From the NCBI RefSeq assembly GCF_027925025.1, contig NZ_AP027058.1, positions 1,302,001-1,366,000 of the forward strand: a stretch of 64,000 nt of DNA, read 5' to 3'. The translations under genes were made by a program, and so were the position numbers. The notes under the pieces were generated by a model. It was not told where the DNA came from. It made no database searches and worked only from the letters and a program-made list of their open reading frames with translations. The DNA is from Limnohabitans sp. MORI2 (GTDB taxonomy: Bacteria > Pseudomonadota > Gammaproteobacteria > Burkholderiales > Burkholderiaceae_C). This document shows positions 40,401-40,519 of the stretch, piece by piece (position 1 is the stretch's first letter; each line of letters starts with the position of its first letter).

Positions 40401-40498
40401 ACGAGGTCCCAGCAGGCGCCTTCCCACTGCAGTTGAAGGTCTCCGTTGGTAACACCGAATCAGTGGTTCTGATTCAAGAAAAACCGCCTACAAAGTAA
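6440..40498 (+). CDS. Giant two-partner-secretion-type haemagglutinin/adhesin, 11,352 residues (gene 2)
   Basis: This is a single uninterrupted 34-kb frame. The N-terminus has a long signal peptide (hydrophobic stretch about residues 46-58, cleavage near AQAQ at 58-61). A TPS/haemagglutination-activity domain follows (about 62-330) with 'VNPQGVYFG' near residue 150 and 'VDVGGLVATT'. Next come FHA-type elements ('GGKVVLWSD', 'GTWLLDPYN', about 540-615), autotransporter-associated strand repeats, a Gly-rich block (about 853-1088) and a long GLUG array (about 1520-3740). After that are YDG/MBG-type domains (about 4540-4890 and 6410-6490), more strand repeats to about 7150, then 77- and 81-residue repeats and a He_PIG/cadherin-like C-terminus. 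FHA/HMW proteins with this N-terminus are exported by an outer-membrane TpsB partner, but none is present here. Starts at 6440 (overlapping the gene 1 stop), 6446 or 6506 are possible; none has a convincing ribosome site, and 6506 would give the most compact signal peptide. Surface adhesion or biofilm function is inferred. Confidence 0.9.
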   Translation: MPMFTLLGRFFRNTPSYRIGCVMPRFVETRPLNSDVFARLGACVRAVALGVGLLAAQAQAQTPVAATQLPSGAQVTAGQASISQSGNTLNVNQTSQRAVVDWNTFNVGKDAAVNFQQPNAQAATLNRVNDTQPSQILGRITAPGSVVLVNPQGVYFGKSSSVDVGGLVATTHNTTNQDFMDGQLKFSRNGATGKVENDGELRAALGGYIAMLAPEVRNSGVIVANLGTVALAAGEAFELQFDGSGALSNVQVTAASINTLVENKNAIVAPGGLIILSAQAASRLQTAVINNSGRIEAVTLVNRAGRILLEASTGIVNSGSISAANTNSPIAGIASNASSVDNTAADVGRIRMRTDTFTQTLTGVLDVSAIAAQAGHIDIVAAQAMAISGRIFANGVVSNSAQIVAKALGGTVRLQATRRIDLSTAVLDASGADGGGRIYLQGTGDSAPVDNPSQPIRGAVLLSTNTLLRVSSTRAHAGRVEVEGDDISLESGTFIDATGATQGGTVLVGGDWQGSGTLRHATTVSMSADSTIDASATDSGDGGKVVLWSDVHSTNSVTTVNGTIYAKGGVSEGEGGQVETSGHTLSVNDIYVNTASAYGSAGTWLLDPYNMVINSNGTNFNSSTTSGTTTYMSNGQTPVAGNSYIANTTIQTALASNNVTIQTDAGYDIIGQGDGTITYSGGSARTLTLNSGRNITLVYDNSTYPGGISGTNLSLVLQASASVSTTASINVGGGISVTTTDFSGSGAITVGSGQNFTVTQSGNSVYGGVISGSNITLTKNGAGNLSLAGNNTYSGSTTVNGGTLGLYTNTAAGSSTLTAADGTTLLFGRGVTNFANNMTLNGSVTFDIDTNVDYLIVGGGGGGGTRHGGGGGAGGFIAGTVDVTAGSYSVTVGAGGVGANGATSTAPTNGGDSSLGFVATTAYGGGSGGGYLWTATNGASGGGSNWDGTSPGTGTAGQGNAGGWGVSCSGCDGGWAGGGGGGAGGAGANATRTTSSNASAGNGGVGLTSGITGSVLYYAGGGGGALSDNASGSAGLGGAGGGGNGGKATTGTNGQANTGGGGGAGGHNNSGNFAGGAGGSGVVIVRYLGSSAGSGGTVNSGSGTASGYTLHSFTSTGSSTLSLNAINVVLSGNITGAGGISFDATGGKFSLTGTNSYGNTTISAGTLQVGNAGTTGTLGTGSVTNSATLVLNRTNAYTLGNSISGIGNLTQIGAGSVATLSGASTYTGGTSITAGTLKLGVSSVGAVGSITSGALGKASVTVANGTAIDLNGYSLLNGLSVIGTGVSSGGVLTNSSAAASAATGTITLAGNSTFISTPGITLGTINGGAYSLAVTAGTGAGTGDITFNGPVTFSGENISTFTSSRNIYINAPINVNGTTSASGIALKYNQSGAGAGDYVFGIGTTGSGATLAASFNGAINFATTSSTFTTQSYLTSRNYTLINAFTSTGASGTTLFCATAANCTTSNSLNFALIGNIDASTFTTTGLAAGSKYANMRVLGTSSAAYAGTFTGLGHTVTGLSLSGSGNVGLFYSTSGTAQVRDVRLTNTSITGTGNNTGALVGSAASGLIMTNVIMDGTSSVSNSASSYVGGLMGSAGSGTLSNIYVLTTNVTGSGYVGGVVGNGNMTVTNVHKVGSITATGANVGGAFGYMSGTMNNVDSVGNVTVTGSNYSVGGLIGDAGSSSITNAFATGAVAATSSYQVGGLLGVSGSGTLTSVSASGGNVSGTYRVGGLVGYVTGTGNITTASAAGNVTGTSDTVGGLVGYYYNGTITSATTSGDVSGTSSVGGLVGYQYGTSTINTSSSAGSVTGTAANVGGLVGYTYLGSLTINGSSAAGNIQGTNRVGGLLGVMDNGYTLTVKTSSAQGTVNGTNTSGQVGGLIGYVYGTAYIYGSNYSGAGVTSLGPNVGGLVGEASWSSTIYNSYVNIAGNTGVQGTYQVGGMVGRNGESLTVQSNGTNTPAYGAALSPYSTAKVTGTTASGTNAYVGGIAGYVGTYTTLSNTSVTATSITGVGGYVGGLVGGTTTAGYSHSLSSVSVNVPTISGSGTSSYVAGLMGYGVYVSISNATVNSTSITGTGNYIAGMVGYASTVDITNGSVTSSISSTGTTANKRFFGGLVGDASWRATIANSYAIGNITVSGTGSGTAFVGGLVGRMGTSGNTVGGSMQNAYYEGDITTDANVVNYGGLVGYFVPGTWFSNSYYDMGNSTINGTAVLTVGGLYTSQYDAWSKQGGASVVVTPTSRLPLSIVSSGLTQDGTGAYLISSAADLDTMLPFTQSAAGGAVNGYTFKLANDIGMTGATTAYLPYFGATEFKGNTYSVTNFAYNRAATAHTGFLGEVYKSTLTDLKVSTSGLVNGLEYVGAAVGSAYNVIISGGVSTLSADVSGTNYIGGYAGYVGQSVVYNTSSAQVTSTTAKVTNINSINTGIIPSTGDLGGLVGWADGVAASNLTSNLPVSGTSKAGGLFGYYNSGYAPNNANVTDNLGTLLTASGTVSGTSYVGGLIGQYSFSPGSSITTDLISLSYSSATGAVTGSSTYVGGLIGSANGPVFDNLWASGAVTQSASNNVGGLIGSLGTFYNSWTGTYYGGKLTNSRATGNVAGSGSGYAGGLVGNSSGNSIANSYATGNVTAVGIYAGGLVGYSTTPISSSYASGNVTNSSSQTGGLVGYSGAAISNSYATGAVSGTGYYSDRTGGLVGNSGGTVTTSNASGNVTVTSAGTAAYYTGGLIGYSTNTVTDSFATGAVSVAGSTAHSIGGLIGYVSGGNVVNSYASGSVSGTGASSYYVGGLIGNLNSATVSDSTYITGTVSGISAVGGLVGATNNTAIIKGSYTTRPVTGTYDFVGGLVGKLAGTIQASDFAVGAIPANGTKYAYATGAVTGRYDVGGLVGRADTTASINNAYSTGAVTADYNYGGLVGFVTPGASLANAHYNIDAVSITGLTPASPSTRVAVTSLITTGGLFGAQYTDWFTPALDGLAASNTTKLASYFGGPDASGYYSLTSSSDVKNYLGYSDQITLKFKLANDITMDAGVFVPYVSGYLDATGKTITNLTLSQYTSNLGFIGYLNGRTVTTALDRLTMSNASVLGKLNIGTEVGTSYLRAITNASAAGSVTGSDITYTPDPGDTVSGSGSNAGYSNVGGVVGLINASSSTTNALNLDASSVTVSGGTHVGGIVGRLNTGTLTNSTSSGAVTGANQVGGLAGRVYLGAVTGSSSTSAVTGTVNYTGGLVGYLESTSSILNTSSHTTGLVKGVSYVGGLIGQSEGAVGVAVVSNTPTYTTFVTSNLEASGSYVGGLIGNASNGSVTNSSVSGTVTGWGGIYGGSYFGGLIGQSSATTSWNKYVGTLVKGSSYTGGLIGINYAAVSNSFSTGEVQSNSGNVGGLVGWTNSTITGTTATTGSTTYATGNVTGGDSTGGLLGYSSNSSNAVVSYAYATGNVTGTSNVGGLVGYLYYYGGINNATAYGNVTGTSNNVGGLAGYSYYNTINATAANGTVSGATYVGGLIGYVYSTSTISNSTANNLVTGSYGVRGTGNQVGGLVGYLGSSTVTGSTVNTVVLGSGVDVGGFIGQMSGSTVNTSGASGSVTGAGSVGGFVGTMYNSSNIASSYGNSKVISTGANAGGFVGYFNASGNITNSRAAGAVSGTMYVGGFVGLLTYNGGISTSYATGMVTATGDGAGGFLGYSNDTTYTRTLQDFYATGAVTGTTNVGGLVGYAARGTFSYGYSTGMVSSTSNATSVGASFGGVGTGTTVTGTAPNQVTTYWVIRNNLYYDSTTSGMSTDTAGVGGTGPATGLATSSLLGALPHANFATATWGTGTDLYPYLKAIYGSSAPQAIWGYAYLADGTTKAVKAQVGVYGGGYLLNGGTMTTGANGFFYELLANTAGSPLFADSKLVIGTSTKLANTLSLVGSPTVVGMAYSDTQVLTNNNLVIDGSGIGLGKVMQGLTKLRTADASMTALNTSMDNTMGAIAGTNNRAVFSSTLPTNSSLDLTSTVAAFDLNTALNYGKTTASNAGLMTFNGLSSNGTTFTLSGGTYTSNLSQTYNGLVALGANATLTGTQITTASTVAGSANRYNLTVNGPLTTGGSMTNLGVFNMNGLATLGGTQVTSGGAQIYSGNVVMQDSGSSFGFNSTLGGTGAAMSFTGTLTSPTTKVLTLNAGTTGDVTLATALANTATYTDVTVIGANLSLQAIATTNSLTLNPTVAGTVGLISGASSTLTKGAAGVMNLTAANTYGGNTTITAGILKLTGSGSLGAGTYAGNMAISSGAQLQDSSSTAQTLSGIISGAGQVVKDTSTSVLTLSGLNTWSGNLTVNTGTVVVTQNNGLGNNAGTTTVASGAVLDLQNAAIGNETLNLNGGTLRVSTGSSSLSGAVNLGAASTLAVSGTGLTLSGLVDDNSYGLTVSGAGGVTLSNANNTVNTLLSTGTIGTLNMKNSVALDVGAISATGNVTIANTANLTLMSGQGISTTSGNIVLAGAKFYNRAGASALSVSNGHTWQVWSANSIPLETEANGGDENGGLANNYVQYGATYGSNAVLGTGNGLLYTYAPILTGSLVGTLTKPYDGTDSVVIQPSNIAVSGLLPGDVLTVTQTTNSHYTSAGSASTIVGVGTGKTVSVNGVIVTAYNAQSQKTIYGYAFSSPTLTGTGDITLAPITVNMSKNYDGNVSFNSATNTYTIGGIVAGDVVTLTGGATVSSPNATTYHTLASNTFGITSDKYTLTGATYNMTVNKMPLVVSVRATYSGSTSLVPTSVTVSGLVNGETMVPTAVVAQSANVSSNGNNFMTAITASTGTADFNNYSITVANSPVTIDRKVVTLSGTLTASKTYDGNTAASVLTTGVTPSTVFGSDDVTVSAIAGTYDSVNVSNSRVVTVTGVTLSGTTANNYVWDTNSGQTAAGTIVQLPSTTYVGAAGGNWSNPANWAVTGNLTQTGVLPNLSNVALAIIPSGSSVVADAASTAYTGKIQIAGTVRAASDSYLGATPASTTADLITLDGGTLNATNSFTLNTNRGITLTSNGGTFQVDASKSLNYEGVLQGMGGLTKSGNGTMVISGANSYTSTAVTAGTLQVGNGGTSGSLGTGAVNVSGTLAFNRTDDVTVSNDISGTGGLQQMGTNTLTLTGSQTYTGSTNTGTVGSQLIYVNNTVPTTSGFTGSGAVAIQPVANASFGAALNTSSYTWANTLSGVTLGHAANTANITLGADISVAGPVRIYGGALALNANLTTTDATTGNVWLSGSSVNGNYNITIADDRALTINQTGTGKLSGVIFGTRASLVKQGTGTLVLTGANTFTGATTIDAGVLQLGDGGATGSLTTSGVTTNGTLRFNLGVDSTISYNISGTGGVEVMASKTELFSGFVTTSAQTIASNTTVAEVLARLSGARESGGSVAYDAQAGIYQKRFDASTNTATFQVQFYWDYTVTGSGGDWTKVVFVKLQQSGSDVQAMAYQGRGSSYAVYGTGNVLGTDFTTTAPTGTQSLAVVTGGSGYGVDRLYSSSKVNFTGTNTYTGPTIINNNVLNIVDTQSTGISYGTQSVNATLQLGSGSTTGSLGTGNVTNNGVLIFNRSNLLALPNNLSGTGLVVQNGSGETQIGGAFTHTGGTQVLAGALQIGNGATSGSLAGDVIDVGTIKFNRSDDQTINTVISGPGTLTKLGNNTLTLTGAQIYTGTTVISEGRLIFQNNTRPTTTGFAGAGSLSIEPAANGTFSTAFNTNTYSFASTLTGLTLGNTSNTSTLTVNADLSIAGPVVLYGGGININSNIDTRSGGISGDVLLKSSGDILLATTKSITTNGGDVVLWSNSDGQSTNGGIFMFANSSVSTSGGHVWMAGGAGTATWNGLTVGDGYAVSGTNITVGALNFDKPAIFLQDATLSTNGGDIYIRGKTTSFRGFLTTGQGLINSGTGKIYMEGKSDTNGGGAGTGWHDATSVLTVTSSNTASDAIVWLSDASASNGTGISGEGVGMAGTTSLIATGVGGGVSFQSLGSTSQTGSVGIRLGYLTSQGGVFNLLASSGPITLNTGSRSLSIVNNLGSATLGALAGSAVTTSSSNITVISDDVSASGTMAFNTSGALTIRPTDGHSFANTFNTAYLTYQGGVSGLTIGQTGNTGGVTVGSATTIAGPVTIYGGVIAINAPLTATNNTIKLTGTTITDGASGYVVADKLAFLSGAVTLDNTNNSVNTLAASGVGAFTYVNAGALTIGVVNPTGITATSDVRIETMSGDVTIAQSVSTTSTTANAVLINAGKSSAAGTATGGNVVITGTPTITAGSGGTIRLMGGSVPDSTGLTALVGSGSGNFRYNSDETTTNYTWALSPNVVNAIYRQQPTATANIDSYTVTYGFDHTLTLNSLKPDGTSPLSTLRAALNGDENVTGLGLIIQGATYSNAGKLNYRATAYDLTDGLSKLGYAMSQTGGSQLTVAKKSIDLVGFVVNDKVYDGNTAATFSGTVTFNALASNDVVTYTSATGTFADRHVGTKQVTVTGVVLSGADKDNYTVNLASGNASKTISQLSSATWVGGNGNWSDASNWAVTGNLSQTGVLPDGANVALAILPSTFTGTLTGYDSGHQGKIQINGGTLSVAADNHLGASPGAVVTDKITLNGGSLLATDNFILNTNRGITLGTSGGTFSVDASKSVNYAGVIAGTGGLTKTGSGVLTLTGDNTYSAGSTISGGQLVAGGSGNALGTSTVAVSARLSFDTTAAKTFANAFSVTGSGVFENIGGFGITTTGGINTNLSQTVVVDGGSAGLTIANVMTPTGAGASYFIKGNVTFTGHNMNSLVVRAAGEATAHFTASNSVTSFTPWFIGSDTAAYAMNIDIASGVTVSENSSQGAASLYYKNITGTGTLSLGGANNTTGYIVGDVSIANLNASGSKKISIGNGGSAGQLLSGNVQANGGLLLDSTTDYTFSGVLSVGSLTKQQTNTVKLTGANTSTSNITISAGVLQVGNASNTGSIAGNVTVASGAVLVFNRSDDVSYAGNISGAGTVSKLGPNVLTLTGTQTYSGSTATGNSGGGLVLTNNARPLTSGFSGNGFVTIQPVLSGSFSATLNTSVYSLANTLTGLTLGRLGNSSDITLGADITIAGPITIYGAAIQGTHALALSTSTSLTLNNSGTSSLSGVISGTGVNLLKQGVGSLTLLGANTYDSGTTVQAGVLQLGSGSVGNIISGPVGSGSLTVNNGAALDLNGQSIANVLSVAGTGISNAGVIYNAHSSTVGVATGAITLTADSLFKSDAGAGLRLGSPISGAYALTVTGGNNTFDSTTPFLNSGTLTLGASGSDSFNFTNGASVTTPSSINLAGTLATGTNNALTMGDANTALVLTAATTLNSGTGMTTLGSAVSGGYAFAVSGPATLNGSTVNTGNAAQSYGGAVTLGADTTLSAGTANVTLSSTINGAYALAVNSTGVTTLGGAIGGSTALTSVTTNTGGTLVMNGGAVTTTGAQTYGEAITLGADTTLSASHVTLDAAVSGAHAFAVNGAATLNGGSVNTGSAAQSYSSTVDLGADTTLTASSVALNGAVSGAYTFTVNGATAINGASVTTGAQSYSGAVTLGANTTLNAGSGTVTLSSTVDGGYALTVNSTGATTFGAAVGGLTPLTSVTTNAGGTLVMNGGAVTTTGAQSYGEAITLGHDTTLTATGVTFGGAVSGAYALTVDGTATIQGGSVNTSTAAQHYMGAVTLTGASTLSASGVTFDSAVVGNNSLSVNGTTTLNGGSITTTGAQSYSAAMTLGHDTTLAAGSGDVSLGSTVNGAYALAVNSTGVTTLGGAIGGGTALTSVTTNAGGTLVMNGGAVTTTGNQSYGEAVTLGANTTLAAGSGNVALSSTVNGAYALTVNSTGITTFGGAIGAGTALTSVTTNTGGTLVMNGASVTTTGNQSYGEAVTLGANTTLAAGSGDVTLSSSVNGTYALAVNSTGVTTLGGAIGGNTALTSVTTNAGGTLVMNGASVTTTGNQSYGEAVTLGANTTLTAGSGDVTLSSTVNGSYALTVNSAGTTTFGGAIGNTTALTSVTTNAGGTLVMNGGSVTTTGAQSYGEAVTLGADTTLKGVNVAFASTIDGAYSLTLSDSGTTILGGSVGAAIPLTSLVTDSATTFAGETQLKGAVVHTTGDVVFNDIVKVFANVTVQAAGQLNFMQTVDADTANTRTLSLNGGNTGAINVQGALGDNVPLKALTVVNSEMATFTGKVTTSDSVVLTDTRNNIDFNGGLSTTTFSVAAKPFALTLRDVVSVNSATTLANTGTLQLGGVESDNMHFAGGLVATSPSAITLAGVLHSDDAAITLGNVNSTIRLAEMTDINSGAGSLRVVSPVSASEYRMRLLSTGATTLDGDISSTGALRFVGPLTFTNPATLTAASFDFANSVSFAGASTLTASSVTFGGAVTAGGDLTVNGATVVNGGSVNAGSHTQTYNGSVTVGGAATDTTTFTGVGMTFGSTLDGTSRVVVADSGNTTYTGAIGATTAPAHFETDAAGSSTFSGVLVRTSSPNSIVIADDAVVTAASTTFDTTNNGALAAGANITFAKTLNGSTNNGQAVTINAGTNGTVLVSGTIGNTTPLSTLTLTNSNGATFSSAVTTGTSVVLSNTVAGQTIRFADNLSTPVLTTTANGYNVELLGTTTNVSAANTATTFLNTGNLVLGNAAGDTLTFAGGLTATAVNSINMGGAISTNNAGITLGSTAITLNANTSLSAGTGAISLNSTVDSATGTTQALTINSTGVTTFNNKVGFTDALASLTTNVGGSLVMNAGSVTTIGNQTYGEATTLAQATTLNAGAGDVTFSNTVNSATGTTQALTINSTGVTTFNNKVGFTDALASLTTNTGGSLVMNAGSVTTTGNQSYGEATTLAQATTLNAGAGDVTFSSTVNSATGTTQALTINSTGVTTFNNKVGFVDALASLTTNVGGSLVMNAGSVTTTGNQSYGEATTLAQATTLNAGAGDVTFSSTVDSATGTTQALTINSAGVTTFNNKVGFVDALASLTTNVGGSLVMNAGSVTTTGNQTYGEATTLAQATTLNAGAGDVTFSSTVNSATGTTQALTINSIGVTTFNNKVGFVDALASLTTNVGGSLVMNAGSVTTTGNQSYGEATTLAQATTLNAGAGDVTFSSTVDSATGTTQALTINSAGVTTFNNKVGFTDALASLTTNVGGSLVMNAGSVTTTGNQSYGEATTLAQATTLNAGAGDVTFSSTVNSATGTTQALTINSIGVTTFNNKVGFTDALASLTTNVGGSLVMNAGSVTTTGNQTYGEATTMSQDTTFTATGVTFGGAVSGAYALTVDGTTAINGGSVNTGSAAQHYMGAVTLTGPSTLTASSITFDSAVTGNNSLSVNGTTTLNGGSVTTTGAQSYSGAVTLGADTTLSAGSADVSLGSTIDGAYALAINSTGTTTLGGAIGGGTALTSVTTNAGGTLVMNAGSVTTTGAQSYGEAVTLGANTTLEAGSANVTLSGSINGAYALTVNSAGVTTLGGAIGAGTALTSVTTNAGGTLVMNGGAVTTTGAQSYGEAVTLGAATTLTSTGSGAITFGSTLNGAQTLAINTSGATTFTGAVGGTVALTSLSTDAGGTVAINGGAVNTTGLQSFGEAATLGADTTLTSTGSGAITFSGTLNSALNGAYALTVNTSGITTFGGAVGGTTALTSVTTDAGGSVVISGGSVHTTGAQTYSDAVTLGAATTLQGVNVALMSTVDGAQALTLSDSGTTVLGGIIGGSTPLLSLTTDSPTTAAGETQLKAGSIHVTNNAVFNDIVKVFTDVTVQTGGDLKFMQTVNGDSANTRSLTLDAGNLGNITAQGVVGGSAALKTLQVVNSNTATFNSAVITGTSVVLTDTVDAHVIAFNAGLTTPTFTVAAEPFALTLRGNIAVANGINLANTGALVLDGTFATNNQALTLGQAGQTTTLLANTSLNSGTATTTVNGSLSGSGFTLGFASPVNFSGASTLTASTVTFSMGVTAGGDLTVNGATVVNGGSVNAGSHTQTYNGSVTVGGAATDTTTFTGVGMTFGSTLDGTSRVVVADSGNTTYTGAIGATTAPAHFETDAAGSSTFSGVLVRTSSPNSIVIADDAVVTAASTTFDTTNNGALAAGANITFAKTLNGSTNNGQAVTINAGTNGTVLVSGTIGNTTPLSTLTLTNSNGATFSSAVTTGTSVVLSNTVAGQTIRFADNLSTPVLTTTANGYNVELLGTTTNVSAANTATTFLNTGNLVLGNAAGDTLTFAGGLTATAVNSINMGGAISTNNAGITLGSTAITLNANTSLSAGTGAISLNSTVDSATGTTQALTINSTGVTTFNNKVGFVDALASLTTNVGGSLVMNAGSVTTIGNQTYGEATTLAQATTLNAGAGTVAFSSTVDSATGTTQALTINTTGTTRLDGDVGASTPLASLTTNAGGMVLIDASTIYTTGAQTYNDMVSLLRNATLTGSGVTFNAAVMGTGDLNLVGAAVLNGGSITTTGTQTYNGNVTLQKNTVIDTSASAVTFNGMVDGAYALTVNSGGVTTFNGAIGSTNALNSLSTDANTSGSVVMHGGSVVTTGAQSYGEAVNLTANTTLTSNSAGDISFGKILNGAQTLLVNTSGATRFMGAVGNITPLVSLTTDTGGTVFLNGGSVTTSGTQTYLDAMTLGAHSTLTSTADTVNFLRITDGVAGLDLKIETATALVLGDVDSARTLQVITHAGGVSQQPNTSINLTGISTFTADTGTLQVAALTGVGNTFGQLLTLTQDHGGSWANVSITTDSALRLGPLQSAGSVNLQTQGNLTTSTLASSGALTINSHGGAVVLGETSVSTNLTLETNGGNLSQTGPLTVAGDTEISTASTTPGAPSGTIALDYVNYDNATPPNLISNTFAGTLALSGNSTTVATSGNLRLANVTNSGPMTLRAPIGSIDLGSAFITGGDLTLVSRDDMNLGGANIAGSLNMSSTQGTVSFGNATVSHDLIASTNNQAIDLGTANIGGNLSVQSHGGDIVQSTVAGSSLHVAGTSNLDADTGNVTLSNTPNLFVGTVSMQAHNVDLAGTNGLVLGNSTVTGTLNLTAATGNITQIAPLNVAGATQITAAQGNVVLGEANRFAQTLGLSAVNATVHSTTALTLASSTLTGNLDVKVDAGDVTQVGPLQVTSTSSFDVLAGNISLTNEANSFGDRVSIKTPQALKLTASGALSMGEVNVGLTTNLQSHGKLDMGTSSVYTGKLKVNSGGFDIMQSGPLKAGADQDFDAGSAKIDLFDPKNLWLGALLFKGGIIMINHPQLLNAVSSGALIVRAETTVVTAASAARVGSAMANTPLQIIGGTGGSAVSVVVSRSPSASQTGVIQVQVAPEAAAPGKSFSFELDPHAVAGHAADAPVKIAQMDGKPLPNWLRYDATNKIFTANEVPAGAFPLQLKVSVGNTESVVLIQEKPPTK
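8995..9700 (+). other. Glycine-rich domain inside gene 2 with a CxxC motif
   Basis: After 'DYLIVGGGGGGG' (about residue 853) the protein has ~235 residues dominated by Gly, with spaced 'GGAGG', 'GGGGG' and a closing 'GGSGVVIVRYLG'. This resembles the glycine-rich domain found in many bacterial and phage surface proteins. A 'CSGC' motif sits in the middle (about nt 9340-9351). The segment is flanked by autotransporter-strand repeats and looks like an inserted module. Confidence 0.7.
11000..17660 (+). repeat. GLUG-motif array in gene 2 (about 60 motifs)
   Basis: The translated product repeats the pattern 'VGGLVGY / VGGLIGN' about every 25-50 residues from roughly residue 1520 to 3740, about 60 times by eye. 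Between motifs lie short variable strands such as 'NSYATGNVTG'. The GLUG motif is a known short repeat of bacterial surface proteins and IgA-protease-like adhesins. The spacing is irregular and the nucleotide sequence is diverged, so this is an old array, unlike the nearly exact repeats further downstream. Confidence 0.85.
20050..21100 (+). other. YDG/MBG-type domain cluster in gene 2
   Basis: Three or four ~75-90-residue units carry the hallmark '(Y)DGT/YDGN' near their start: 'KPYDGTDSV', 'KNYDGNVSF' and 'KTYDGNTAAS'. Each goes on with 'GDVVTLTGG' or 'SDDVTVSA' and ends in 'ANNYVW' or 'NYSITVA'. An MBG-like unit ('YSGSTSLVPTSVTVSG') lies between them. These are beta-sandwich extender domains common near the C-terminal half of large TPS adhesins. 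A further unit with 'KVYDGNTAAT' occurs at about 25660-25910. Confidence 0.7.
21120..27900 (+). repeat. Autotransporter-associated beta-strand repeats in gene 2
   Basis: Repeated units contain 'LTKTGSGVLTLTG.NTY..GTTI..G.LQVGNGG..GSLG', the pattern of autotransporter-associated (PATR-type) repeats. Two units begin with a 'GGNWSNPANWAVTGNL'-type motif (about 21145 and 25940). The series is broken by a non-repetitive segment at about 22440-22900. Similar single units occur earlier, at about 8730-8870, 9890-10160 and 19080-19500. These repeats usually build the stem of secreted beta-helical passengers. Confidence 0.7.
29585..30508 (+). repeat. Four 231-bp (77-residue) tandem repeats in gene 2
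   Basis: The codon pair for 'AG' before 'SG(D/N)V' recurs at 29585, 29816, 30047 and 30278, exactly 231 bases apart. The units are highly similar and carry 'NGAYALTVNSTG', 'TALTSVTTNAGGTLVMNG' and 'TTTGNQSYGEAVTLGA'. Related but more diverged and length-variable units flank them, from about 28350 and again at about 34330-35280. Confidence 0.85.
31502..32511 (+). repeat. 1,010-bp exact internal duplication in gene 2 (matches 36176-37185)
   Basis: The segment is identical, as far as I can read, to 36176-37185 (offset 4674). The left boundary is at 'GTGACTGCAG' and the right boundary is 'GTGACCACC' versus 'GTGACCACT' (32512 C / 37186 T). The first 812 bp also equal 918-1729 in gene 1. Confidence 0.9.
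32414..34114 (+). repeat. Seven 243-bp (81-residue) tandem repeats in gene 2
   Basis: Units begin at 32414, 32657, 32900, 33143, 33386, 33629 and 33872, each exactly 243 bases. Each has 'TGTTQALTINS.GVTTFNNKVGF.DALASLTTN', then 'GGSLVMNAGSVTT.GNQ.YGEATT'. Copies 4 and 6 share 'VDSATG...NSAG' and copies 5 and 7 share 'VNSATG...NSIG', so the array also has a 486-bp two-unit pattern. One unit and the start of another occur again at about 37088-37390. Confidence 0.9.
35259..36987 (+). repeat. Identical long direct repeat, copy in gene 2 (matches 1-1729)
   Basis: This is the partner of the repeat at 1-1729, about 35.3 kb away and in direct orientation. The right-hand part (36176 onward) is also part of a second duplication, 31502-32511, so 812 bp are present three times in the window. 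Confidence 0.9.
36176..37185 (+). repeat. 1,010-bp exact internal duplication in gene 2, second copy
   Basis: Partner of 31502-32511. It ends inside a unit of the 81-residue repeat family, so the duplicated block carries the entry into the 243-bp array with it. Confidence 0.9.
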
Positions 40499-40502
40499 GG
40501 CG
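40485..40502 (-). terminator. Possible rho-independent terminator of the octapeptide-repeat gene
   Basis: On the minus strand CGCCT, an 8-base loop and AGGCG are followed by GGTTTTTCTT. The hairpin lies 18 nt past the stop of the leftward gene and overlaps the last codons of gene 2. The stem is short (5 bp), so this is only suggestive. Confidence 0.4.
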
Positions 40503-40519
40503 AATGAATTGAATCCGTC

